This document shows positions 11,286-23,900 of a DNA stretch of 64,000 nucleotides, piece by piece. Position numbers and translations under genes: made by a program. The notes beneath the pieces are model-generated. The model ran no database searches. It saw only the letters and a program-made list of their open reading frames with translations, and was not told where the DNA came from. Origin of the DNA: Haliclystus octoradiatus (taxonomy: Eukaryota > Cnidaria > Staurozoa > Stauromedusae > Haliclystidae); assembly GCA_916610825.1 (NCBI GenBank), contig OU744451.1, positions 25,654,207 to 25,718,206 of the forward strand. The letters are read 5' to 3'. Within the stretch, counting starts at the first letter, position 1. Each line of letters begins with the position of its first letter.

Positions 11286-14200
11286 TTAGTCATCTGTCTC
11301 ATCAGATGACGCATCGGCAGTTAAATCTTTGATTGTCCTTGATGTAACACTTTGTCTTTTTAATCTTGTTGTAAGATAATTAATCTGAATTTGTAGATTA
11401 TCCGTTTGCTGTGTTTGTTCCTCGAGTGATCTTTGCAACCTTCTTACGTTGTTTGTATGATGATCAGCGCGTTCTTCAGATTCCATTAATTGACGCTTCA
11501 AGTCTTCGACGCGTTGTCTTAACTTTTTAATTTCTTCGCTATATTGGTCGGTTCGCTTTTTCTCGTGTTGGAGTTCTTCGTCCTGTAGTAAGAGCAATGC
11601 GAAATCAATAAATTGCACTTTCTGCACAGTATAACAAACTGTATAACGATTATAATAATATGCGTCATCAATGAATTCGTAGGTAATTAGGAGATCGTTC
11701 ATTCATCATATCTAGTATAACATATACAGTACTACTACTCCGTAGATATTGCCTTTCTCCAATTAAAATCCATTAATCTATCATTACTTATGTTTAACGC
11801 TAGACTTAAATCTGATGACTTGTCAAAATATCTTATATATAATTAATTTGGAAATAATCACACTTTCTGTAAATAATTCACAGTCATTGTTGTTTTACAG
11901 AAATAAAAAATTTATTGGGCTACCCAGTAATCTAGATTTCCTTGTTTTCAGAGTTTCAGACTATTTCAAAATTTGAATTCTTATGTATGCTGAGGTTTGC
12001 TTAAGCGTATAGCTAAATGGCTAAGGCTTGGAATGTAACAGCCTGCTCGGATTGTCAACAAAACAGCGTTATAGGAAAATGTTTACGATGGACCTGAGAT
12101 GGGTTCTTTTCCGGTAAATAATAGCTCTCAATGTCCTCTCGATCATCGGCTAATAATGGATAGATTATGGCCAATTTACACGAGCACATTTTCTGTGACA
12201 CATCCCCGTGCGATACATGAAATGCGACCGTGTGTGTATATAGCGAAACATGACACATTTTTCAGTGAAAAACATCTATGCGATGCGATGGAAGTCTAGA
12301 CAGTTCAGTTAGACTTGTAGACATTCTGTGACATATTAATTAACTGAGTCAAAGGAAATGTTATCGTGTAAACTGAGCTTCAACATACTCTTCCTTGTAA
12401 TTGCTTCTTTAGCCGATTACATGTTATCTTCAATTCGGATAATTGCTACAAAAGAAATAGAAAATGTACATAATGTCTTTTATGATAATCAAACTAACTC
12501 AAAATATTAACGAAGAGTATAGATGTCATATCAGGGTTAGGAAAGTGCTTCGAGTGAAGCTGCTTTGGCCCAATCAAGCCATTCGATATAGTCAGCCATA
12601 TTTTGACTGCATTGTTTAGAGCTATTCAACTTTTTTAAATAGTGTCCATATTCGTGTTGCAACTGCAAGAAACGACTACGTCATACTGTCAACTGTTAAT
12701 ACGGTACTTTGGTTAGCCTTGCATGGCGTAATTTAGTATTGTTATCTATAAAGTAGTCACGTGTTGTTGGAAGGCGCTGGAAGCTCAACACCTCTTTGAG
12801 GAACCAATCGATAAATTGCTTTTAAAGGAAAATGTTGGTGGGGGAGGATGGACGCAGATTGTTCCCTTGTGCATATATACTTCATTATTGAAAGGGGGGC
12901 TTTAAGAGTTATTGATACAGTTAAAAGTTGTACTTCCTCAAAAGTATACAGGGACTACCCAAATATGGGGTCCCGGCAGTTCTCAGTGGCCTTAGGAAGT
13001 GATATACGTAGCAGTTGAATGTATCCTTTCTTACTTCCATTTTTTCATCTAATTCCGTTTGTAAACATTTCATTCCAACACTTTGGGCGTTTGCTATCAT
13101 CTCAGTCTTTTGGCGAACCTCTAATTCAAGTTCCTATAAATGAAAAAAATTCCCATAATTTAATCTATCAACAATGCGCGTGCGTATATAACATCGTAAT
13201 AGCCATCCATGGAATATAAACCTCTATTCTTATATTCAATCTCTTTGTCTCTCTATCCAGTCTTCCATTTTCACTTTCTAGTTTTTCTCTTTTACTCCAC
13301 TCAGATGAATTTTCTTGCTGTAATCGTTCAACCTAAATAAAATATAAATATAGTCTTAAATCATTCGCCATTGTTACATAACAGCCTTATAGGACCACGT
13401 ATACATCTGCGTAGTTTACATTTCCAAATAATGTTAATGTGTTTTATAGATTATTTTTAAAAACAGTTAATTAACTATCATAATGAATCATTATGTAGGC
13501 TACATGATTCCATTTTAACGTTACAAACATTTTAATTTTACAGCAATCTATACACTAACAATTAGATACTGTACTTTCCTGTTGATCGTCGTATGGCGTG
13601 AAACTCGGAGTAGCAAGAGCCGTATGTCTCTTTTTTTACTTATTTTATTTATTAATCTATTAAAGCCCCGATATTTATCATTGAGCACTATACCTATGCA
13701 ATTATGGTCAACTTAGCATCATTACATGTCTATATACGAACATGACAATGCGTTCAAGAAATTTAAAAACAATAACAATATCGGGAAACTATAGAAACTA
13801 TAGAAAATAAACCAGGCATTATCGTATACAAACCATTGTACATTATAGCATAGAATGGATAATAAATGCCTTACTACAACGTGGTCACAAAGCACTATCT
13901 GGGTCAATCTATATCATGTAATAAATCTTTAACAAAATTAGCAACACGAAATGACCTTGAATAATTGACCCGTACAAACAGGTGGTCGGTATGCAGAGGT
14001 TAATATATGAATATACTTCTATGTGGCCATTGATAGCAGGTAGCTGATTATACAGGGTGCTCAATGCTATATCAAACGTGACCGTACTATTAGTTAAGTA
14101 TAGCATTCCATTGATGACCAGAACTCGTACCTGTTGATAATTGATACGACTGCATCCGCATTAAACGGTAAAGCTTAGACATGATTTACTTTTCTAATAA

Positions 14201-15896
14201 CAATAATAAATAGTTTAGAATTGTGTTTTACCTGATGTCTTATATCTTTCAATTTCATTTCTTTGACGTGATTACTTCGCGACGAACATCTTCCAACATT
14301 CAACTAAATTTAATAGACAAATTAAGTGCTGTGTTAGAAATACTGTAGATACGCCGTATATAAATTAGAGGGTGTCATGTTTGAATATAAAGATTAATAC
14401 AACGACTACATTCTTTGAGTAGCCAACAACTATTAAAAATACATTCAATATTACATAAATCAAAATCTTTCCTAACAAAATAGTAAGATTCGAAAATGTA
14501 ACATAAAAATTCTCTTAGAATTAATGTCCATAATGTTTTCGAAACGTGCCAATTTCGGAACAAAGTATAGATAATGAAAAAGTGGCATGTCCCTTGAAGT
14601 TACCCCTTGTAGGAGTTAGCAGTTACCCCCCTCGTTATTTACCTCCTCGTTAAGATGAGATGTGTTTTCTCCTTTCTCTAGAAGTGAAGTCTTATTGGTT
14701 GAATCTTCGATTTGTTTCGTCAGACGAAGGTTTTCTGAAAGAGCACTTTCGTATTCCCTGCAGTGACAACATCAAAACAATCGTAAATGTAAAAATAATA
14801 AGTAATTAATTGTATTGAGCGTAAACTCGGATAGGCACACACAAATCTACCATATAGAAGTGCTCAATGTTGGTTCTCCGTATATTTCAATTTCAGATCA
14901 TATTATATTAAATCAAAAATTAATTATATAGAATGTAAACTCAGATATACATATACGTATATGAAAGTGCTCAATGTATAGAGCATTAAAGAATTAGAGA
15001 CAAAGATGAGGCAAAAGCCTTTTACCGTTACTCAAAGTTTCACTTGTTAATATTACCATCTGAAGATCGCAATTAAACGCGTGAAACTCTGCTGAGTACA
15101 TGACAGAAAAAGGCTTTTGTCTCTTATTCTAGTTTAGAGATAATAAATGTTATAAGTAAAAACTCTGTACAGGAATCGAATGGAGTATGTATACGAATAT
15201 TGACGAATTACTCCCTCTTCAGTGATTTATGCTTACTACTGTATATGTATAGGTTTTTCTCAGCTGGAATATGGACCCGCGTATGTGTGTATCTCTGTTA
15301 TACAGTACTTACGTCGTTTTAAGAGCCAGTCTTCGTTGGCATTCACTGATTGTATGCCTCAACAACATCGCTTCATCTGAGCCAAATGAGTCTTCTGCAT
15401 TTGTTAATTGATTTGATAATCTTAATTTATCAGCACATGATAATATATGTGCAAATATTGAATTATCATCTCCAACTAATTTAGATTCCATCAATTGTGT
15501 ATTATTTTCAATCGATGTTTTGTTATCATCATCATCATTTGTTTTCGTTGTTATTCTACTAGAAACGTTTGGTTCTACAATTGCTAATTGTTTACCGTTA
15601 TGGAACTTTCTTAGTTCACCATTCACCCTTGTTAATTCCATTTTTAATATTTCTTTTTGATTACTTAATTCTTGTGTCATAACATTAACTCTATTTAAAT
15701 CTTTCGTTAGAGCTTCGTTTCTTGCTTTTAGCAGGCGTGATTCTTCTTTGTGTCTATGTTTTTCTGCCTTCACTTTCCCCCATTTTTCACGCCAATTAGC
15801 TGTACTATCCGACCACCATATAATCGTGCGCTCCATTTCTTTGATTTTTAAACGACTTTTATCTAACTCATTCCTTGCTCCAATTTCTTCGTCCAT
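11286..15896 (-). CDS. CCDC102A: CCDC102-family coiled-coil protein
   Basis: A 444-residue coiled-coil protein of the CCDC102A/B family. Exons on the minus strand are 15896-15313, 14757-14643, 14303-14232, 13332-13222, 13133-13035, 12445-12389 and 11582-11286, with consistent phases. The family signature is the N-terminal stretch MERTIIWWSDSTANWREKW at about residues 21-39. The rest is almost all heptad-like, rich in Glu, Lys, Leu and Gln, broken by a polar low-complexity stretch with DDDD near residue 122. The C-terminus is acidic (SSDETDD). In-frame TAA upstream of ATG 15896 supports the start, which makes the N-terminus shorter than in the human protein (about 550 residues). CCDC102B has a reported centrosomal role. 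Whether this protein shares it cannot be told from sequence. Confidence 0.92.
14800..15130. mobile_element. Degenerate hammerhead-bearing repeat modules
   Basis: Two tandem modules each hold AATTAATTGTATTGAG-like sequence followed by AGTGCTCAATG (about 14805-14880 and 14920-14980). A palindrome at about 14990-15130 follows. On the plus strand the right arm reads CTGAAGA (15060-15066), a CGC/GCG stem, GAAAC (15083-15087) and GTA, in the order of a hammerhead core. The left arm carries an inverted, decayed copy. The same modules occur in the element at 24341-24521, so this is probably a decayed Penelope-related or retrozyme-like insertion in the first CCDC102 intron. Confidence 0.6.
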
Positions 15897-16420
15897 GTTT
15901 GTATTTATCTTTTACAACCTGCTTCAGCGTGTTACAAACTTACAATCAATAGTCGCGTTTTAAAAAACCTGTCTTTCCTTCGCCCTTTAAAGTATAACAG
16001 CTGCTTGCCTAAGCGATGGATCAGACCAGGTACCAGGCTACATTTGATGTTGAACATTGAATTGGCATCTGCCTCTTGCTTTTAATTTATAAATGAATCC
16101 ATCAAAGTTATTAATAATTCTATATTCTCACAATTTTAAATATCATCTAAAATATAGATGCGTAAACTATAAGATGGGCAAACCGCATGTTATTTTACAA
16201 GACGTTTATAATTCTGTTGGCGGCTATTGTATTGCTGAATAATCGGCAATAGCAGATAAAATAGTTCCAACATTTGACAGAGCAATGAATAATAATAATA
16301 ACTGTGATTGATTCAAAAAATACATATTTTTTACTGTAACTGTTTCACACGTATTGCGATATATTATAATTATATTGCTATGTATATATTATCTCATGTT
16401 AGATATTATTTAGGGGGTTA

Positions 16421-16590
16421 TAGAGACTGAAGCTGGTGTTTTGGTTACGAATAACTGCATGAGTTGGCTGTATTTATGAACCAGAAATTGTTAATCTAAA
16501 GGCAGGAGGGGATTATACAGTTTAAGTTCAAACCAACAAGTGCAGTTATTCGTAACCAAAACACGAGGGACAAGTCTCTCTAACCCTTTT
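16421..16590. repeat. Inverted-repeat element, about 48-bp arms
   Basis: The arms share a perfect core, TGTTTTGGTTACGAATAACT, on the left, with its complement on the right. The outer parts are diverged, with GGTTA.AGAGACT at each end. About 75 bp separate the arms. No coding potential; this looks like a foldback or MITE. Confidence 0.7.
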
Positions 16591-16674
16591 AATATGAAAA
16601 CTGAGTGAAATTTTTAAATCTTAATAACAAAAAAATAGCGCTCTGTGTCAGCGTAGGACAGAGTATATAATAAA

Positions 16675-16800
16675 GGAGTCAAAGACTACACATTCATAAT
16701 TGTTAATAATAGTTTCATCAGTCATCAGACAAGTAAACTATTTAAGCATGAAGCTATGTAAGTAACGATTATGAATGTGTACTGTGTAGTATTTGACTCC
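16675..16800. repeat. 126-bp palindrome with decayed hammerhead motifs
   Basis: GGAGTCAAAGACTACACATTC at the left end is matched, with changes, by its complement ending GTAGTATTTGACTCC at 16800. On the minus strand the left arm reads TTGT, CTGATGA, GAAAC and ACAA in hammerhead order, with TTGT/ACAA pairing as helix I. Helix II is lost and the cleavage triplet is changed. The outer sequence (GAGTCAAAGA.TACACATTC) matches the ends of the Penelope element at 45300 and the palindrome at 48789. Confidence 0.6.
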
Positions 16801-17952
16801 ATACATCTGTATATCTACGAATAATAGAGACATGGGCGTGAACCCACTGATTTTAGTGCGACGATTGTAAGTGTTTATAAAAGCCAAATTGAATCAAACA
16901 TACAGATTGACAGAATTTCGGTTCGATAAATCTAGGTCATATAGGTAACACACACGAAGGTCGGAGCTGGGAACAACATTCATATAATCGCACAACCTGC
17001 AGAATGTCGAACCAATTGATTTTTATCAGGTCTTGGTTTTATGTGAATTCACGACAATTATTTTGGTATATATATATATATATGTGTGTTTTGTCTCAAA
17101 GAAAATGTTTGCATTGACCCCGATAGCATATTTTATCAAAGTCAAAGGGTTACTGTCTCCCACCGATATTGCATACTACAGTCAGCTGTGTAGCAAACTG
17201 AAGTTTGGATAGTAAGACACTTCGTTTAATTCAAGAACTATTAAATGGAAAGAGAAATTGACAAAAAAGTCCAATCCGTTCTCTGATATGCCTCGGAGAA
17301 AATGCCCACAGTCCTAGTATACATTCTTCAGAGCTTGTTAAATGTGAAAGTCTACATAATTGAGCTAATAGTCGATCGTTTAAATAGGTAATTCTTATTA
17401 TTCACGGGCAACAGGGCGTATTCATTGTTGGTTGGGGCATTCCCCGGGGGGTATTCACGGGGTTGTCAAGAGGGGACAGCTATTTAGAAAGTACTTAGTT
17501 CCCCGACATCAAAAGAAATGTTCGCAACAATATTTGCTTGCCAGCCTTACTTAGAACATTCAGTAATGGTCTTCTTTCTTATAATTAGTTAACGATTATA
17601 TTTCTAGAAGATTCTTTGCCCTTTTTAATTCCAGTTTAATGTACAGTTATTTTGTAAATCTAAATTTTGATATTTGAAAGCGTGTTTCAAAGAAAGTGAG
17701 ATCTCTATACTAAATAATCGTTGTTGGGTTACGGGTTATCGCCCACGAACTCATCGTAGCCTGTAAAACTGGGATATTGACATATAAACGGCTTTTGCAT
17801 TCATCCTCCTGTCCAACACTTCGTAGATTTCGGCTGTCTTGTGTAAAGGGTACGGGCATGTTATATTTCCGCATAAATTGACGCAGATCAAGATTAGAGC
17901 ACGTCGGCAAACAGGAATACGTTGAAATTATAAATAAAAATTAAAAAAAAAG

Positions 17953-20900
17953 ATGACGGAGTTAAGTCAAGATGGGGATGGAAGACGAATGCTTGCAAAT
18001 GATTTAAAACGAGAAGAAATTAAACGCGATCCAAATCGACTTGGTTGGGCAAATCGAGTTGAGTTTTTACTTTCTTGCATTGGTTATGCTGTTGGATTGG
18101 GGAATGTTTGGAGGTTTCCATGGCTAGTGCAGAAGAACGGAGGAGGTATATATAAGATATGTGTATGATAACAAAAGCGTATCCAACTAAAGGAGATATC
18201 CTTGTTAAATATATATAGTAGCCGTATATTATTGAACCTATTTAAATAATGTTTCTGTACAAACTGTTTTATTTTCGAAACATATTACCGCAAATGTGTT
18301 ATTCTGTATCACGAGAAAGGTCACGTCTGTATGTTGCCTGCATCACGCATTATACCAGTAATTATGTATGAATAATTGATCTGACCGATGTCGTAGTAAA
18401 TGATACTATCTGATTGGTTTTACAATTGAAATCGCATCATTCTGTTAATTTATAGTACGGCCATGCAGACCATCGTAGAACATATACATTTGTTATTTCA
18501 TGTTGATTCAACGAGAAGGTGCTAATAAATAAAATAAATATATAGTAATGGAGTTACAGAATTCATTCACAATTCAAATAGTCTCAAATTACTTTTAAAA
18601 TTAAAAAATATACTTAGGGGAGCAATATAACGCTCTATGACACTATCCGAAAATATCCGATATAATTATCCGGCAGATGAAATGATGCCTATATATGTAT
18701 TTCGGAATCATTTCGTTTACTCCATGAAGATTAAACGGAATAACAGGCGGATTAATTTTGGATTAGGAAACGAATTATTTTCTATAATATTCCAATTATT
18801 TAATGTGGTGGTGTGTGTTGTCTTACTGATTGAACATAAGGCTCAATGCTATACAGCAAAACTTTAAATAATATATAAAATATTTAATCAGAAATCAGCA
18901 AAGCTATATCATAGCAAACATGATTGTCTGATTTCTGACTTCATATTTTATATATTAAAGGTCATTAATGGGTCATTTATAAATGAACAGTACACAGCTG
19001 TACAGTACATAGTACACTTCAGTGTAGTAGAAAGGCAATCAACACGTTTATGATTTTAGTATATACCTCTATGCCTGCTGACATGAGATTGCTGATTAAA
19101 AGCGTAAAACCTTGAAGAGTCACGGAAAAGGATTTGCCTCGTGTTCATTGCTTCGAGTCTAAATGGAGCATACTATGAATTAATTCATAATTGAAATTTA
19201 CATAAATTTTACAGTACTGACGTATGCGTAATATGATAATAATTTGTGATCGTTCATTCTTATAGGTGCTTTTCTTATTCCATACTTTATCATGTTATTG
19301 TTAGAAGGGATTCCTGTATTCTATTTGGAATTATCAATTGGTCAGAGAATGAAAGTTGGCCCTCTTCAATTATGGAAAAAGGTCTCGGGCTATGCGAAGG
19401 GCATAGGCGTTGCAATGATAGTTGGCGGTTCAGTTGGTAACACAGGCTTTATGATGGTCTTGGCGTGGTGTTTGTATTATTTAGGTGCATCATTCCAAAG
19501 CCCCTTGCCATGGGCTACGTGTCCAAGGTATGTTGAACTTTATCTCAATCGATGGCATTCTGTCATCAAACACCAGTGATACAACAATTACAACATCAAC
19601 CTCAAGCTCATTATGCACAAATACAGTCACAACAAACGCTATCCAAGCTGCCTCATTTTAAACAGTGCGGTCACCAGAACGAGACTGTGATCCATTGATT
19701 TATAGCACACCATTGTTTTTGTATATCCACAGGGAGTCTTATTTTAACATGGCAATGAATCGGACGTCAGAACGTGAAGTTGAAGCCTGCAGTAAGATTG
19801 GCGTAACGCAATATTATTGGTATTACGAAACATTGCAGATTTCCAGTGGTATGACTGACTTTGGTGGATTTAATTGGAGATTAGAATTGTGCTTGATTGG
19901 GGTTTGGATCATTGTTATTCTGGCATTATTGAAAGGCATCAGAAGCAGTGGAAAGGTATTAGCCATACCTGCTAAGATAGAGGGTGCATGTTGAAGGGTT
20001 TCTATATTAACTATTGGTTATTATTATTTTGTAGGTGGCATATTTCTTGGTAATATTTCCTTACATCACTCTTAGTATCTTTTTTGTTCGTGGCTTCTTT
20101 TTGGAAGGTTATCAAGATGGTCTTAGCCATTTATTCACTCCAAAAGTAAGTCTATTCGTCACTACGTGAAAGTCGAACTGTACACAAACATTTATGTTTG
20201 TAAAATTGGCCATTGGGCTTCATTGGATCCTGATAATAGCGGTAAATACAAATATGAGCTACTCTTGAGTTTCTAAGCGAGCGTCAAATCCCGTAATTCT
20301 AATTATAAAGGAAGGTGTGGGTTTTTATTTTAATATGTAGGCCAACACATAACTGCTAACGTATCGATCGTTTACATTAGGACGATCAATGGTTACATAA
20401 AAGTAACAGAAACGAGAGAATATTTATTTGACAATCATGACGGCTGTTTAAATTTTCCTGATAATTCCTGTCACGAGGGTGCAGTAAACTTAGAAAAATA
20501 GGCTAATCACGTCAATTTGTGGCGATTCTGTCTTTCAGCGTGCGTTCTCTTCATCTTCTGCTTGCCTCTACAGTGGCATCGTTTAGCTGATTTCAAAGTT
20601 TGGGTTGATGCAGCAGCACAGATCTTTTACTCTCTGAGTATCGGTTACGGTGGTTTGCTTACGTTTGGTAGTTACAATCCAACACATCAAGACTCACTCA
20701 TTGACACAATGGTTATTGTTACTGCCAACTCATTGACTTCGATATTTGCTGGAATTACCATCTTTTCAATGCTGGGTTACAGGTCAGTGCAGTATTTTTA
20801 ACCATGAAGCATATATCAAAGGGTAGGCCTATTAGTATTTGTAAATATAAATAATTTATTAATTGAAGACTCTTACCAGATCGTTAATCCAACTGCAGCG

Positions 20901-23900
20901 AGGAAACGTGAATATATGATTGAACTATAAATAAGATAAAAGGCAATAAAAAATGTTGCGATTACATAGTATGGAATAAGAAATACAGCTACAAGTTAAT
21001 AAAGAATACAAAATCATCAAGAAAACGTATCCAAGGGCATTCTTATATAGGAGCAGATATTCTATGTACGTAAAAGTATGTACGTATTTGTAATTGAATT
21101 TCAGAGCGAATTATCTTTCGAAGGACTGTCTAACTCGTAATATTGCCATGGCAACACAGATGGACGTCGTAGCCAATCAAAGCAATGCCACGACATTGAT
21201 GAATGTATCACGTGATATGGAATCTCTCAAAGAGTACGCTCATCAGCAGCATCTCAATTTAACATTTGACGATTGCTCGGTTGATCATTTCCTAGAAGAG
21301 GTGAATATGAATGTAGCATACATCGCAAGATTAATATGGACACATAATCTGACCGCTATAGACAGGCAGCCTTTATATACGACCGGTTCAATTCAATATA
21401 ACGTTGAATGCGGTTGTTATCACACATTTGACTGGACATACGCGTTTGTGACCTTAACAATGCATTGTAAATTCAAAGACAGGTATTTTACAACAAAAGT
21501 TGAATTGAAATATGATCATTCTCAAAATGGCTTTTTATTGCCAGTAAGAGGTCATCCCTTAGGTACGTACTCGGCAAATTCTACAATATATGACACCAAC
21601 CCTTCTCTGCACTATAAGCCTTTTATAGAAAAAGAATAATTTTATTAATTTCCATAACACTGTATCCGCGATTATTAACTGCAACAGTTTATCTATATAT
21701 GTACTTGATCATTGCTTTAATCTAGACTCTTATCGATTTCAACTATCATAAAATATCATATATACAGTAGTTTAAAATGTTTTGTATTTTAACTCATCAG
21801 GGTAGCGGAGGGACTGGTCTTGCTTTTATCGCCTTAACAGAAGCTATATCTCAATTGCCAGCTTCAACATTTTTCTCGTTCATCTTTTTTCTAATGTTGT
21901 TATCCATGGGGTTGAGTAGTGTCGTTGGTGGAATCGAGTCTGTTGCAACTTCAATTAAAGACACGCAAATGTTTAGAAATATCCATAGGGGAGTCATTGT
22001 CGGTGAGTTATTACATTATATAGAATATATATTGTAGAATATTGATATTAGTTAATGATACGTGTGCACTATTTTACTACTGCACTTTACACGTTACATA
22101 CAACGACATAAAGGCTCGTCTGCGTAAACACGAATCCCGGGGGGAGGGCGTAACTCTCATGTGAAGGATGTATCGATGTATCACCTTTTGGGGTTCATAT
22201 TCTAGCTGAGGAAAGTATTTTTTATGTAGAACATTTCAGATTTTGAAACCTTTTTGGTCCCTTTTTGAATTTCTAGAGAATTTAAAAAAATAAATGTTGA
22301 ATAGAAGAGCTGTGCAAAAATATTGAAGGGCTTACTTCACTTTTTCCATATGGCAAACCCCTTCCATGCAACACCTGTATCTACCCCCGGGACACGACTA
22401 ACTGAACACAAGCAAATTTATCTGAAATTACAATGATTCGGTTATTCCCATCGATTTTTCATACCGATTGAAAACAAACATATGTGCACTGACAGACGAG
22501 AAATTGAGTTCCAGTCTTCCGCACGCGCAATGCGGGCTCTTTCCGCTGAACTACCGATCCCCGACCAGACCATGAGTGAGTATCATTATTATTTGCCTTC
22601 TTTTTATCATTTGAGTCATCACTTCCCTCCATACCCATTCCATACCCATTCCATGTACGCACTTCTGAAGTGAATAAACCCGATCAAAAATACCCGTCAA
22701 TCATCTCTAACAAATTAATTAACGTATGAAGGTATGTAGTAGCTATCTCCTAAACAAAATAAACATCTTTCCGAGCGTAATTTAATTCAAAATATTAACA
22801 AACATCTCCAACCAGAATAAATATATTAAAAGTTTGAATCAGAAATAAAGTTGTTTCATGTTGAGTAACTCTCACTATGATATAATTCAACAATTTATAC
22901 AATCTTGCATAATTCCTTTGCAGTGATAATTGCGCTCGTCTCGTCAACCGGTAGCCTGATTTACGCCACCTATGCAGGAGAGTATTACATTCAACTTGTC
23001 AACGCATACGGAACAGATCTGCCTACGTTAATCTTGGTTTTATTTGAACTCATTGCCATATCACATTTCTACGGTATCAACAAGTAAGTGTAACTATAAT
23101 TTACTTTCAAAGTGATTGATTATCTATATACAGTCAAACCTGTTATAACGGTCCTGTCCATAATGGTCAATTTATCTACCTCTTGTAGCTGGCTGTTATA
23201 TACAGGTTTCACTGTACATTGTAAACTATAAAATCTAAACAAATTGACCATTATAGACAGGTGACCTTTATATACAGGGTTGATTAAATAGAATAATGCA
23301 TACGATAGTACTAAATAGGAAAGGAAGATTTAATTGTGATGGCCTTCAGAGCACGTTTCTTCTAGCTTAGTGACTGCTAACTTGATTACATGATGAAATG
23401 AACTAAATATAGAAAATGACAAAATGATCTATTTTCAGATTTTGTGATGACATCAAATTCATGACTGGACGAGAGACTTCAATCATCTGGAAGGTTCTTT
23501 GGGTGGGTGTCTGTCCATTGCTAATTGCTACTTTACTGGTTATATTTCTCATTGGCACAATTACGTCAAATGCAGTCTACGAAGCATGGGATAGAAAATT
23601 GGTTAGTATTTTTAGATAGTCAAATAACAATATCAATATAGTTATCTTGCAAAATATGCACCACGGCCAATGAAGAAAATGCAATTACTCCAATCTTGAT
23701 TTAGTGTGTAGATTGTAATTTGAATAGCAGTTTATACTGTAGTATCATTAGACGTACATTGGTCGTATATAGGAGGTAGCAGTTTATGATTTCAATAATT
23801 GCAGTCACCAGTCGAATCCAGCCAAGGACCTACCACACTGAAAGACATCATGATGTAATTAAGTGCAGCAGTGTCCTGAGTGATTTATGTATGCTCTGTA

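Larger units (their letters stand above)
15897..17952. other. Divergent intergenic region, CCDC102 to SLC6
   Basis: This region lies between two divergently transcribed genes and should contain both promoters. It holds a fragment resembling the 5' region of the Penelope element (about 16225-16285, with TTTGACAGAGC and AATAATAATAA), an inverted-repeat element at 16421-16590 and a palindrome at 16675-16800. A short TATATA run lies near 17068. No further gene is seen. Confidence 0.55.

Noticed and set aside
12005-12060. tRNA-like segment with AGCTAAATGGCTAAGGC
   Set aside because: The box A resembles a leucine-type tRNA, but box B and acceptor pairing are poor.
21301-21639. Extension of SLC6 exon 6 beyond 21300
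   Set aside because: The donor GAG|GTGAAT at 21300 gives the paralogue-consistent boundary. The extension reads into intron sequence that includes a MITE-like CTATAGACAGGCAGCC stretch.
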